A stretch of 64,000 bases of DNA from Balneola sp. (lineage in GTDB: Bacteria > Bacteroidota > Rhodothermia > Balneolales > Balneolaceae). How positions within the stretch are numbered: position 1 is the stretch's first letter; the number at the start of each line of letters is the position of its first letter. Of the stretch, positions 33,840 through 42,719 are shown piece by piece. A program made the translations under genes and the position numbers. The notes beneath the pieces are model-generated. The model was not told the origin of the DNA. It saw nothing but the letters and a program-made list of their open reading frames with translations, and searched no databases. The DNA lies in contig RHLJ01000005.1 of the NCBI GenBank assembly GCA_003712055.1, positions 1 to 64,000 of the forward strand. Reading direction: 5' to 3'.

Positions 33840-35198
33840 GTGTTTAGCCCCCAACATATCCTCCATCAAGAACAAGGTTCTGCCCTGGCAACAGTGCTGG
33901 TTATCTCCGTCATCATTATGCTGTTTATTGGAGCCATCTTTTCAGGGATTATACTTCAAGGGAGGTTTATACAGCGGGGAGTAGATAACACCAAAGCCTG
34001 GTATGCTGCTGAAGAAGGGGTGTTCAGATACCTAAACCTGGAAGCCGAAACCCCGACTTATACATCGAAGGCATTAGTGTCACTTTCGTCTGGAAATACA
34101 GCTTCAATTACAGCTATTCCATTTGGAGGATTCTGGGACATCCAGTCGCAAGTATTTATATCCAATCAAACCAAGAAAGTAAGGATGCTCATTGGTGATG
34201 AATCCATTGGACTAACCGATGCAGCTATAGCACTAGGAGATAGCACTTCCTCTTTAACCGTAACCGGTACCACCAACGTATTTGGAAAGGTCTATTCCAC
34301 GAACCAAACCATCAGGGAAGAAGACTTCAAGGGAGTACCGTTCAGGGGAGTAATGGATGCTCCCACTTCATCCCTAAAAGAAGAAGGAGGGATGCCGGAA
34401 TTCAATACCGGTCTTTTTGAGCTTCAAGAAGAATATTTCGAATCCTTATTCACCAATACCAGGTTGCGTGGCTTCGATTCGTCATTTACCGGCATTAACC
34501 CACAAGTAATAACTCAGGATACCCTGTTTTTAGAAGGGGATATAGTGTGGGAATCCAATCAGGAGATCTCCTTAAAAAGAGAGCTTATGGTAATAGTAAA
34601 AGGAAACCTCACTATTAATGGACCCTATACTTTCGCTCCCTATTCAAAATTCATTGTGGAAGACACCCTCTTAGTTGGAGGAGTAACCAAAGGAACACAC
34701 CTGCTATTTTATGCGGGAACATCGTTACAAATCGGAGGTAGTACCCGGTCAGCAGCTCAGGTACTTTCAAAAGGAGAAGTCACAATCAGAGATCAGGCCT
34801 ATTTACTTTACCCAAGTATGGTGTATTCCTCAAAAGAATTTTCCAATGCCGGAAAAGCAGAAGTGATTGACATCCGTGATCAGTCTGTAGTAGATGGGAT
34901 GCTTTTATATCCCTATCAACCCAATCCATTTAATCGAGAACAATTGCAGGTACGTATAGGCCAGCAGGCTACCGTTCGGGGAGGGCTTTATACCAGAGGA
35001 CAAACGGAGCTACTGGGTACGGTGTATGGCAGCGTCTTTACAGATCAGTTCTACTTTTATGAATCCCCAACCAGTTACATCAACTGGTTGAAAGATGTAA
35101 CCATAGATGTTACCGAACGGCCGGATGATTTTGTGCTTCCGATTGGATTTTCAGATACAACCCGATATTCAATACTGGATTGGAATGTGGTGGAATAA
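33840..35198 (+). CDS. Minor pilin-like protein (PilX/GspK-type N-terminus) with long beta-rich domain
   Basis: The 452-residue protein has a prepilin-like start (HQEQGSALATVLVISVIIML), with Gly-1 and a hydrophobic helix but no Glu+5, as in PilX/GspK initiators. WYAAEEGVFRYLNLE follows, then a large domain of short beta-strands (VIVKGNLTINGPYTFAPYSK, SLQIGGSTRSAAQVLSKGEV) that may fold as a beta-solenoid. It could be a tip pilin or adhesin. GTG 33840 is preceded by an in-frame TAA; the original ATG start lies at 32728. Translation may therefore be weak. It overlaps the next gene by 14 bp. Confidence 0.75.
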   Translation: MFSPQHILHQEQGSALATVLVISVIIMLFIGAIFSGIILQGRFIQRGVDNTKAWYAAEEGVFRYLNLEAETPTYTSKALVSLSSGNTASITAIPFGGFWDIQSQVFISNQTKKVRMLIGDESIGLTDAAIALGDSTSSLTVTGTTNVFGKVYSTNQTIREEDFKGVPFRGVMDAPTSSLKEEGGMPEFNTGLFELQEEYFESLFTNTRLRGFDSSFTGINPQVITQDTLFLEGDIVWESNQEISLKRELMVIVKGNLTINGPYTFAPYSKFIVEDTLLVGGVTKGTHLLFYAGTSLQIGGSTRSAAQVLSKGEVTIRDQAYLLYPSMVYSSKEFSNAGKAEVIDIRDQSVVDGMLLYPYQPNPFNREQLQVRIGQQATVRGGLYTRGQTELLGTVYGSVFTDQFYFYESPTSYINWLKDVTIDVTERPDDFVLPIGFSDTTRYSILDWNVVE

Positions 35199-35541
35199 AT
35201 TGTCACATAACGAAGAGGGCTACACCCTGGTAGAATCGCTTATCGCGATGGCTATTTTATTGGCTGTATTTGTTCCATCCGCGATGTTTTTAACTATGAT
35301 AGGGAATAACACTTTGAGTAAGGATAAGATTGTAGCCCATAACCTGGCCAGGAATACTATGGAAAGCATCCTTGCTGTCGAAAATGATTCAACAAAAGTG
35401 ATGGTTACGGAAAACAACTGGTGGGTTAAGCAGGAAGTAACAAAAAGGGATCATCTATATGAAATTAAGGTGGAGGTTTTCAAAAGAGATACCCTCGGCA
35501 TTCCAAAGGTAACGCTACAAACAGCTCGACTATGGTATTAA
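35185..35541 (+). CDS. Minor pilin (GspI/PilV-like)
   Basis: ATG 35185 is the best start (MWWNKLSHNEEGYTLVESLI): it gives a short class III leader, Gly-1, Tyr+1 and Glu+5. An upstream in-frame ATG at 35107 would lie deep inside the previous gene. The 118-residue protein has the usual N-terminal helix and a small domain (NTMESILAVENDSTKVMVTE). It overlaps both neighbours, so it is translated with them. Confidence 0.88.
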   Translation: MWWNKLSHNEEGYTLVESLIAMAILLAVFVPSAMFLTMIGNNTLSKDKIVAHNLARNTMESILAVENDSTKVMVTENNWWVKQEVTKRDHLYEIKVEVFKRDTLGIPKVTLQTARLWY

Positions 35542-36011
35542 AGCATCTGAAAAAAGAAGATGGGTTTACCATTGTGGAAATCCTGGTGTCTATCACCATA
35601 GTATCCATTGTTCTTGGAATAGCCGGATCCGTATTCTTTTTCATTAATAAGCAGATGATTGGCTGGAGAGCGAATACAGAGTTTTATTCCAGTTATTCAG
35701 CTATTGAGAACAGGGTATTTGAAGATGTCTTATCCGCAACCAATGTAGAGGTACAGGATACCTTGATTGTATTAAATACAGGACTTGAGACGCAGAGAAC
35801 GTACCATAATCGGAGAAGCCCATTATTAATGAATGGGGCTAATGTGGAGATTTATCCAATGGATACTCTCTTTGTGAACTTTCAACCATCGGTGATACTT
35901 TCTGAACAACTTATAAGCTGGCAACTGGTTCAAAGTAAAGACCGGCGAAGTCTTACCCAGGACTATATGCTCTCGTCCAGAAAACCTGTATTATGGAAAC
36001 CCCTTAAGTAA
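35532..36011 (+). CDS. Minor pilin (GspJ/PilW-like)
   Basis: The 159-residue protein has leader MVLKHLKKEDG and mature start FTIVEILVSITIVSIVLGIA with Glu+5. The pattern NTEFYSSYSAIENRVFEDVL after the helix is common in GspJ/PilW. It overlaps the previous minor pilin by 10 bp and lies 6 bp before the platform gene. Together with the two upstream pilins it would form the pilus-initiating tip complex. Confidence 0.88.
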   Translation: MVLKHLKKEDGFTIVEILVSITIVSIVLGIAGSVFFFINKQMIGWRANTEFYSSYSAIENRVFEDVLSATNVEVQDTLIVLNTGLETQRTYHNRRSPLLMNGANVEIYPMDTLFVNFQPSVILSEQLISWQLVQSKDRRSLTQDYMLSSRKPVLWKPLK

Positions 36012-36017
36012 TCATTA

Positions 36018-37145
36018 ATGGCAGGACTTCCTAAAACCATAGCAAAACAACAAAAAGGAGCTACTTCAAAAGGGCTTATGTCCCGGGAGATAAAGCTGCC
36101 TTTTATAAAGGAAGTCCCCGAAAAGCTGGTTATTGAGTTTACCCGGAACCTGGCCGTAATGCTTAAAGCAAAGCTCCCGCTGCTCAAAGCGCTGGATACC
36201 AGTATTGAGCAGATCAGTCATAAGCGGTTTAAAGAAATTATTGGCCATGTCAGGAAGGAAGTGAAACGCGGAAGAAGCTTATCTCAGGGGATGAAGAACT
36301 ATAGTTCGGTGTTTGATTCTATTTATATCCAGTTAACTGAAGTTGGCGAAGTTTCCGGGGTTTTGGATGATGTATTATTGCGCCTTTCTAGTTATCAGGA
36401 GAAAGCCTATAAGTTAAAGCAGAAGATCAGGATGGCCCTTGTTTATCCTTCTATCATTATCACAGTAGCTATTGCAGCGGTTAGCTTTTTGCTGGTCTTT
36501 GTAGTGCCAACTTTTGTAGATATGTACCGGGATTTTGATGCTCAACTTCCCGGGCCTACTCAAATCATCCTCACTGTAAGTGAATTTCTGACCCAAAACC
36601 TGATCATCATCCTGTTCATCCTGTTTGCACTGTTCATGCTGTTGCGGTTCCTGGTAAAAACAGAGAAAGGCAATCGTTTTGTAAACATTTTGAGGTTGAG
36701 AATTCCTTATTTCGGGACCATGTACTCCAAAGGTTTGGTAAGTCAATTTACCAGTACCCTGTCTACCTTACTTCATAGCGGGGTTACGTTATCAGAATCA
36801 TTAGAGGTACTAAAGAAGTCCACGTCTAATAGCATTTTGAATCAGGAGATTGCGGAAATGGGTACATCAATCCGCAAAGGGAAGAGTCTTAACAAGTCAC
36901 TTCATAAGAGTCTCATTTTTCCCATCATGGTAACCCAAATGATTAGTGTTGGAGAAGAAACAGCCAGTCTGGACGAAATGCTCCATCAAGTAGGTACCCT
37001 TTATGAAGAAGAAGTAGATATCATGGTTGAAGGCTTAACTTCGGTCATCGAACCCGTACTTATCGTTTTCATCGGGCTTATCCTGGGTGCCATTATAGTA
37101 GCGCTATACCTGCCTATTTTTGAGATGGTTAATGTAGTGGGGTAG
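36018..37145 (+). CDS. Inner-membrane platform protein (PilC/GspF)
   Basis: The 375-residue protein has two T2SSF domains (VIEFTRNLAVMLKAKLPLLK, about 40-170; and LVSQFTSTLSTLLHSGVTLS, about 240-365). They are separated by membrane spans (IIITVAIAAVSFLLVFVVPT, LIIILFILFALFMLLRFL) and followed by a last span (PVLIVFIGLILGAIIVALYL). It is the rotary base on which pilins assemble, driven by an ATPase that is not encoded in this window. It is the last gene of the second pilus block, followed by a strong terminator. Confidence 0.95.
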   Translation: MAGLPKTIAKQQKGATSKGLMSREIKLPFIKEVPEKLVIEFTRNLAVMLKAKLPLLKALDTSIEQISHKRFKEIIGHVRKEVKRGRSLSQGMKNYSSVFDSIYIQLTEVGEVSGVLDDVLLRLSSYQEKAYKLKQKIRMALVYPSIIITVAIAAVSFLLVFVVPTFVDMYRDFDAQLPGPTQIILTVSEFLTQNLIIILFILFALFMLLRFLVKTEKGNRFVNILRLRIPYFGTMYSKGLVSQFTSTLSTLLHSGVTLSESLEVLKKSTSNSILNQEIAEMGTSIRKGKSLNKSLHKSLIFPIMVTQMISVGEETASLDEMLHQVGTLYEEEVDIMVEGLTSVIEPVLIVFIGLILGAIIVALYLPIFEMVNVVG

Positions 37146-37169
37146 TCAATGATTCAATGTTCAATTAAG

Positions 37170-37248
37170 AATGATCAATTAGGAATAGTTTTTCTGTCTT
37201 GTCATTTCGAACGAAATGACAAGTTTTTTTTATTCCTAATTGATCATT
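37170..37248. terminator. Strong nested terminator after the pilus block
   Basis: Inner stem CTTGTCATTTCG / CGAAATGACAAG (37198-37223) is followed by eight T. Outer arms AATGATCAATTAGGAATA (37170-37187) and TATTCCTAATTGATCATT (37231-37248) pair perfectly. Confidence 0.85.
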
Positions 37249-37369
37249 GAATAATTCTTAATTGAAAAATTGTCCAGCTCCGAACGCTTTTCTCTTTTTT
37301 GGTTTCTAAGTAAGTGAGGCGGCCTCAAATAAACTCAATCAAAAAAGAAAAAAAGAATAGGAACACGCT

Positions 37370-37846
37370 ATGAAAAGAGTAGCCCAATTATTCATCATTG
37401 CAGTATTTGCGATTACAAGTACCCAGGCATTCGCCCAACAAAGGGGAGAACAACGACGAGCACTGGCACAACGTGCTATGCAGGCTCAGCAACAAAATGA
37501 TCGTTTGGGTCTGGATTTGACCGACGAGCAAAAAGAACAGATGAAAGCTATCAAGATGGAAACTCAAAAATCCATCCTGCCCATCCAAAATGAACTCCGC
37601 GAAAAACAAGCGCAGCTAAGATCTCTTACTACTAGTGAGAATGCTAATTTTGGGAAAGCAGAAGATGTTGTACGTCAAATCGGTGATTTAAGAACCGAAC
37701 TACAACTCATTCAGCTAAGCAGCCGGGAAGAAATAAGAAACCTCTTGACAGAAGAGCAGCAGCTTAAGTTTGATACTATGCAGGGACGTAAGAACAAAAT
37801 GAAAAGAACCCAACAAGGACAACAGCTCCGAAAGGGGAACAGGTAA
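37370..37846 (+). CDS. Spy/CpxP-like periplasmic protein
   Basis: The 158-residue protein has a signal peptide (MKRVAQLFIIAVFAITSTQA) and two LTxxQ-type motifs (LGLDLTDEQKEQMKAIKM and NLLTEEQQLKFDTMQ) in a helical, basic and Gln-rich protein. Spy-like proteins act as periplasmic chaperones or sensors in envelope stress. It is the first gene before the sigma-factor operon (14 bp gap), and an imperfect GAGGC/GCCTC hairpin lies in its leader region. Confidence 0.8.
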   Translation: MKRVAQLFIIAVFAITSTQAFAQQRGEQRRALAQRAMQAQQQNDRLGLDLTDEQKEQMKAIKMETQKSILPIQNELREKQAQLRSLTTSENANFGKAEDVVRQIGDLRTELQLIQLSSREEIRNLLTEEQQLKFDTMQGRKNKMKRTQQGQQLRKGNR

Positions 37847-37859
37847 GGTAATTGGGATT

Positions 37860-38495
37860 ATGCTTTTCCAGTCAAAAGCATACTTTCCAACCATGCAAAT
37901 TAGTAATGCATTGGTAAACGATCAGGTATTAATCACCCGGTTAAAAAAAGGAGAACGGACGGCTTTTAAAGAGTTGGTGGAATCTCTGCAAGACCAGGTG
38001 TTTAATACCGCGATTGGCTTTGTACATAATGAAAAAGACGCTGAAGATGTAGCACAAGAAGTATTTATCGAGGTGTATAATTCGATAAACGATTTTCAGG
38101 AAGATTCAGCATTAACTACCTGGGTGTATCGGATTGCGATAAATAAATCATTGAATCTGCTCAGGTATAAAAAGCGCAAGAAACGAAGTTGGTTTTTTCA
38201 GGCTCTTTTTAATTCAGATGACGATGTAGATCAGCTCCAACAAGATCGTCCATTTTATCATCCGGGAGTAGATTTGGAGAACAAAGAACGATCAGCGATG
38301 TTGTTTGATGCAATAGGAAACTTGTCAGAAGCTCAAAGAGTTGCTTTTACATTGAACAAAGTGGAAGGTCTTAAATACGATGAAATTGCCGCTATTATGG
38401 AAAGGAGCGCTTCATCGGTTCAAGGCCTCATTCATCGAGCAAAAGAACAACTGAAAAAGGAATTGTACGAGGCATATACATCAGGAAGTATTTAA
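37860..38495 (+). CDS. ECF-type RNA polymerase sigma factor
   Basis: The 211-residue protein has region 2 (FNTAIGFVHNEKDAEDVAQE VFIEVY, split here by a space; LTTWVYRIAINKSLNLLRY) and region 4 (LSEAQRVAFTLNKVEGLKYD EIAAIMERSASSVQGLIHRA, split likewise). Met12 (37893) is an alternative start. Together with the membrane protein downstream and two Spy-like proteins it forms an envelope-stress module, probably autoregulated. Confidence 0.93.
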   Translation: MLFQSKAYFPTMQISNALVNDQVLITRLKKGERTAFKELVESLQDQVFNTAIGFVHNEKDAEDVAQEVFIEVYNSINDFQEDSALTTWVYRIAINKSLNLLRYKKRKKRSWFFQALFNSDDDVDQLQQDRPFYHPGVDLENKERSAMLFDAIGNLSEAQRVAFTLNKVEGLKYDEIAAIMERSASSVQGLIHRAKEQLKKELYEAYTSGSI

Positions 38496-38525
38496 TAGCG
38501 AAGTTAAACTTCAAATATAAAAGCT

Positions 38526-38885
38526 ATGGAAAAGAAACATTCAGATATCGAAAAAGAAGTTCAGAAGACCTTAGAGTCACTTGATTCCGTGTCAAGAGCT
38601 ACTCCTAAGCCATTCTTCTATACTCGTCTTGAAGCTCAACTTGATAAAGGACACCTTGGTGTAGGCAGGTTTTTTGATATGCTTACACAACCTAAATATG
38701 CATTAAGTACAGCAGCGTTATTAGTTCTGGCTGTACTCAATGTGACATTCATCATTCAACAAGTTAATCCACAGGACATAGCTGATACCAGTGATGACCT
38801 GGAGTCGGTAACAGTAAGTGAATATGAAGCATTGGCTTCACTCACTGTCTTTTATCCGGATGAAGGAGAAGATTATGAAGAATAG
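38526..38885 (+). CDS. Probable anti-sigma factor
   Basis: The 119-residue protein has a cytoplasmic N-terminus (KKHSDIEKEVQKTLESLDSV), the segment PKPFFYTRLEAQL often seen in small Bacteroidota anti-sigma proteins, one membrane helix (about 60-78) and a short acidic periplasmic end. Its position 30 bp after the ECF sigma gene supports the role. It overlaps the next gene by 11 bp. Confidence 0.7.
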   Translation: MEKKHSDIEKEVQKTLESLDSVSRATPKPFFYTRLEAQLDKGHLGVGRFFDMLTQPKYALSTAALLVLAVLNVTFIIQQVNPQDIADTSDDLESVTVSEYEALASLTVFYPDEGEDYEE

Positions 38886-39369
38886 AAATAAACTGTTAAT
38901 CATCGGACTGATTCTAATGATCTTGCTTAACCTGGCGCTTTTGGCCTCTATTAGGATGGGTGATTCGAAAGACGGCAGATCAAAACAGAGAGGGCATAAT
39001 CGTACTACTCAACCATTCGAAAAAGAGCTAGGCCTTACAGCAGAACAAATTGAGCAGTTTAAAACCTCCAGAGTAGAATATAGAAAACAGGTAGCTGAAG
39101 TAAGTAAAACTATTTACAGAACTCGTGGTGAACTGTACAAAAACCTAAAAGCTGGTAATACTGAAAATGTAGATTCATTGGTATCGGTAATTGGTGACGG
39201 ACATGAGCAGCTGGAAGTATTAAACTACCAGCATTTTACAGAATTAGGTTCGATCCTTACGGAAGAACAGAAACCCGAATTCGCCCAGATTATCAGAAAA
39301 ATGATGATGTCTGGCCCTGGCAGAAACATGGAAGGTGGACCTCAGCTACAACGAAGACGCGGGAATTGA
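38875..39369 (+). CDS. Membrane-anchored Spy/CpxP/ZraP-like protein
   Basis: ATG 38875 gives 164 residues with an N-terminal anchor or signal (NKLLIIGLILMILLNLALLA). The helical domain has two LTxxQ-like motifs (LGLTAEQIEQFKTSRVEYRK and ILTEEQKPEFAQIIRKMM) and a Met/Gly/Arg-rich tail. An in-frame ATG at 38818 lies inside the anti-sigma gene and is unlikely. It probably senses misfolded protein or metal stress for the sigma/anti-sigma pair. Confidence 0.8.
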   Translation: MKNRNKLLIIGLILMILLNLALLASIRMGDSKDGRSKQRGHNRTTQPFEKELGLTAEQIEQFKTSRVEYRKQVAEVSKTIYRTRGELYKNLKAGNTENVDSLVSVIGDGHEQLEVLNYQHFTELGSILTEEQKPEFAQIIRKMMMSGPGRNMEGGPQLQRRRGN

Positions 39370-39522
39370 TTTTTTTTGTCATCCTGAGCATACCTGCGAA
39401 GGATCTATTGGGGGTTATTACTCAACAAGATTCTTCGGCGGTAGCCTCAGAATGACTTTTTAGTTTTTACTCAGGGAAAGAATTCTAGTATGTTTGGCCA
39501 AGTTTTAAAGTAGTAACTCACG
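39370..39522. repeat. Intergenic repeat (CATCCTGAG...CTCAGAATGAC)
   Basis: GTCATCCTGAGCATACCTGC ... CGGTAGCCTCAGAATGAC (39377-39458) forms an imperfect hairpin. It is related to parts at 9012-9040 and 42450-42470. Confidence 0.5.
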
Positions 39523-42369
39523 TTGATCGATCGTTCACTTCTTACCAGGCAATTATATTCAACGGATGCCTCCATGTACGAGGAGCTACCCGAAGGGGTG
39601 GCATTCCCATCAACAATCGAAGACATTCAAAACCTGGTACGTTTAGCAAATGAAAAAGACCTCTCCATAACCGCAAGAAGTGCCGGAACCAGTTTGGCAG
39701 GTCAGGCTACCGGAGGTGGGATCATTATGGATGTATCAAGGCATATGACTCACATTCAGTCGATTGATCCCATAGAAAGGACAGCAAAAGTACAACCTGG
39801 GGTTATCAGAGACAGTTTAAACCGGAAAACACTTCAGCATAAGCTATTTTTTGGCCCGGATACTTCTACTACCAGTCGATGTATGCTAGGCGGGATGCTT
39901 GGGAATAATTCTGCAGGTTCATTTTCCATTAAGTACAAGACGACCAGAGATCATGTAATAGAAATGAATGTAGTATTAAGTGATGGAAGGACTGCTCATT
40001 TCTGTCCGCTATCTAACGAGGAGCTTGAAGCGAAATGCAACCTCGATTCTTTGGAAGGGCACATTTATCGCTCGATGGTTGAGCTTTTGAATACACACAA
40101 AGAGGACATCAAAAAGTCCTATCCTCACCCCGAAATAATCCGAAGAAATACAGGATATGCCTTAGATAAATTGCTGGAGATGGAGCCTTTTACAGAAGGA
40201 GGGCGGCCATTTAATTTAAGTGAGTTATTATGTGGGAGTGAAGGAACCCTTGCTTTAACTACTTCTGCCACACTTAATTTGGTAGAGAAGCCAACCTATC
40301 AATTACTCATTATTCCTCAATTTGAGCATCTAAATGATGCCATGGAAGCCACCAAGATTGCGGTGGGATTCAATCCTTCCGCAGTTGAATTGGTTGATCA
40401 TATTATTCTAGACGCTACTAAGGAAAACTTGGAACAGCAGAAGAATCGATTCTTTCTGGAAGGTTCACCTAAGTATATACTCATCATCCAATTTGATGGG
40501 GAGACAAAGAAAGAATTGATCGAGAAGGCTGCTAAGTTTCGGACCTCATTAAAAGCTGAGAATTTGGGGCAGGCATATCCGGTTATTTCGGAACCAGAAA
40601 TGATGAATAGGGTTTGGGAGCTAAGAAAGGCAGGGCTAGGCCTGCTAATGGGATTAGGAACAGAGTCTCGAACCCCTGCATTTTGCGAGGATACTTCGGT
40701 TAGAGTAGAAGATTTGCCAGCTTATGTGAGCGATTTCAAATCATTGCTTGAAAAATATGATACCGATTGTGTGTTTTACGCACACGCTTCTGTAGGTGAG
40801 CTTCACTTTAGGCCAATGATTGATACCACTACCAAAGAAGGTATCCAAATGATGAAAGAAATGGCTCTGGAAGTAGCCGATTTGGTCAAAAAATATAGAG
40901 GGTCGCTTTCAGGGGAACATGGTGATGGAAGGGCACGATCTCCTTATATAGAAAAGGTACTTGGGAAAGATATGATGCTGGTACTTCAACAGGTGAAAGA
41001 AATTTGGGATCCTGATTATATATTCAATCCTGGCAAAATCGTAGATCCGGCGCCCATAGAAAAAGGATTGAGATATTCACCAAAGTATAAGCGGGCAGAA
41101 GTTGAAACTTCATTTAGATATAGAAAAGAGGGTAGTTTTGGAAATGCAATCGAGCTATGTAATGGAGCAGGCGTATGCCGAAAACTAGCTGAAAGCGAGG
41201 GCACTATGTGTCCATCTTACCAGGTTACAAAAGAAGAAAGAGATTCAACTCGTGGAAGGGCTAATGTGTTTAGACAGGTTTTTTCCGGGGAAGATCCGAA
41301 TACATTTGCATCCGAAGAGTTAAAAGAGGCTTTGGATTTGTGCCTTAGTTGCAAAGCCTGCAAAAGTGAATGTCCAGCCAATGTAGACATGGCTAAAATG
41401 AAAGCAGAATTCATGAATGGCTGGCATAAGACAAACGGAAGTGATAGAAGCGAACGATTCTTTGCGTCAGCGTCATCTCTGTATGCTATTGGATCTGCTT
41501 TCCCGGCGATAACAAACTTCTTATTAGGCACTTCTTTATCAAAATTAATGCTAAGTAGTTTTTTTGGAGTAGATAAAAGGAGGGATTTACCCAAATTGGC
41601 TAAACAGCCGCTTCATAGCTGGTATAAAAAGCATCAATCTAAGAAAGGTGGAAGCCCGGTAGCATTATTTGTAGATGTGTTCACTAATTATCATGAGCCT
41701 GAGATCGCTAAATCGGCCGTTAGTGTTCTTGAGAGCATGGGCTTTCAGGTAGAGTTATGCCCGGTTATGGAATCTGGACGTCCCCAGTTTTCAAAAGGCT
41801 TTCTGGATGAAGCTAAAGAAATTGCACATCGCTGTATCTCAGAGTTGGAAGTTTTTTACTCAAATGAGATCCCAATTATTGGACTAGAACCTTCCGAGAT
41901 TTTAACCTTTAGAGATGAGTTTCCGGATATTTGTGACGATATATATCATGAAAATGCAAAGCGCCTAGCCAACAGCTCATTTACTTTTGAAGAGTTTATT
42001 GTAAGCAATTCTGGTTTGGTGCCAACTAAGAATCAGGATAGGAAAATTATTCTTCATGGTCATTGCTATACAAAAGCACTTACTGGAAATACCTCTACCA
42101 TAGAAGCGCTACAATTGGTAGGCTACGAAGTAGAGGACTTGAAAACGGGTTGTTGCGGGATGGCCGGAAGCTTCGGGTATGAGAAAAACCATTACGATGT
42201 TTCTATGGAAATTGGGGAATTGACGGTATTTCCATCTATTCGGGATAAAGAAGAAAGTTCAGTTGTTTGTGCTCCAGGTTTTTCATGCAGGCACCAAATC
42301 AAAGATGGTATAGAAGAAGAGGCTTTACATCCGGCCATTCTAATTGCAAGGGCGCTATCACTTTCGTAG
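39523..42369 (+). CDS. FAD-linked oxidase with Fe-S and CCG domains (D-lactate dehydrogenase type)
   Basis: The 948-residue protein has an FAD-binding PCMH domain (SITARSAGTSLAGQATGGGI, GGMLGNNSAGSFSIKYKT), a FAD-linked oxidase C-terminal domain (LSGEHGDGRARSPYIEKVLG, IFNPGKIVD), and a ferredoxin-like region (CNGAGVCRKL...MCPSYQ, CLSCKACKSECP). A CCG-type cysteine-rich end follows (HGHCYTKAL, GCCGMAGSFGYE). Such fusions oxidise D-lactate or similar 2-hydroxyacids and pass electrons to the respiratory chain. The start is TTG 39523, after an in-frame stop. It stands alone. Confidence 0.92.
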   Translation: MIDRSLLTRQLYSTDASMYEELPEGVAFPSTIEDIQNLVRLANEKDLSITARSAGTSLAGQATGGGIIMDVSRHMTHIQSIDPIERTAKVQPGVIRDSLNRKTLQHKLFFGPDTSTTSRCMLGGMLGNNSAGSFSIKYKTTRDHVIEMNVVLSDGRTAHFCPLSNEELEAKCNLDSLEGHIYRSMVELLNTHKEDIKKSYPHPEIIRRNTGYALDKLLEMEPFTEGGRPFNLSELLCGSEGTLALTTSATLNLVEKPTYQLLIIPQFEHLNDAMEATKIAVGFNPSAVELVDHIILDATKENLEQQKNRFFLEGSPKYILIIQFDGETKKELIEKAAKFRTSLKAENLGQAYPVISEPEMMNRVWELRKAGLGLLMGLGTESRTPAFCEDTSVRVEDLPAYVSDFKSLLEKYDTDCVFYAHASVGELHFRPMIDTTTKEGIQMMKEMALEVADLVKKYRGSLSGEHGDGRARSPYIEKVLGKDMMLVLQQVKEIWDPDYIFNPGKIVDPAPIEKGLRYSPKYKRAEVETSFRYRKEGSFGNAIELCNGAGVCRKLAESEGTMCPSYQVTKEERDSTRGRANVFRQVFSGEDPNTFASEELKEALDLCLSCKACKSECPANVDMAKMKAEFMNGWHKTNGSDRSERFFASASSLYAIGSAFPAITNFLLGTSLSKLMLSSFFGVDKRRDLPKLAKQPLHSWYKKHQSKKGGSPVALFVDVFTNYHEPEIAKSAVSVLESMGFQVELCPVMESGRPQFSKGFLDEAKEIAHRCISELEVFYSNEIPIIGLEPSEILTFRDEFPDICDDIYHENAKRLANSSFTFEEFIVSNSGLVPTKNQDRKIILHGHCYTKALTGNTSTIEALQLVGYEVEDLKTGCCGMAGSFGYEKNHYDVSMEIGELTVFPSIRDKEESSVVCAPGFSCRHQIKDGIEEEALHPAILIARALSLS

Positions 42370-42674
42370 TTACTATTTTATGTCTCACCTATGATTTCAC
42401 ATACCCTTGTCATTTCTGTAGATGTTAGGCTCGCCTTCAGTAGCATACTTGCGAAGGACAGGTAATTCATTGACAACCCTGAATACTGGGATTTCATGAA
42501 TCTATACAACATGACCTCATTAAAAAGCGGTTAGAAATGAATCATGACTCACTGAGTTTAACCAAAACGGTCATCGAATGATCTCACATATACAGAAATG
42601 ACGAATGCTGTAGTCTAATAAGTTGCCTTTCTACTCAGCTTAACCACAGGTATTTACAACTTCTTTCAGCATCA
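42370..42674. other. Non-coding stretch with degraded intergenic repeats
   Basis: I see no gene. Pieces such as CATACTTGCGAAGGACAGG (about 42446) resemble the GATCCTTCGC...GCTCAGGATGAC family. The rest has no recognised feature. Confidence 0.5.
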
Positions 42675-42719
42675 ATGAATTGGCTTTGGTTTATTAATTT
42701 TGAACCAATACAGGACAAA

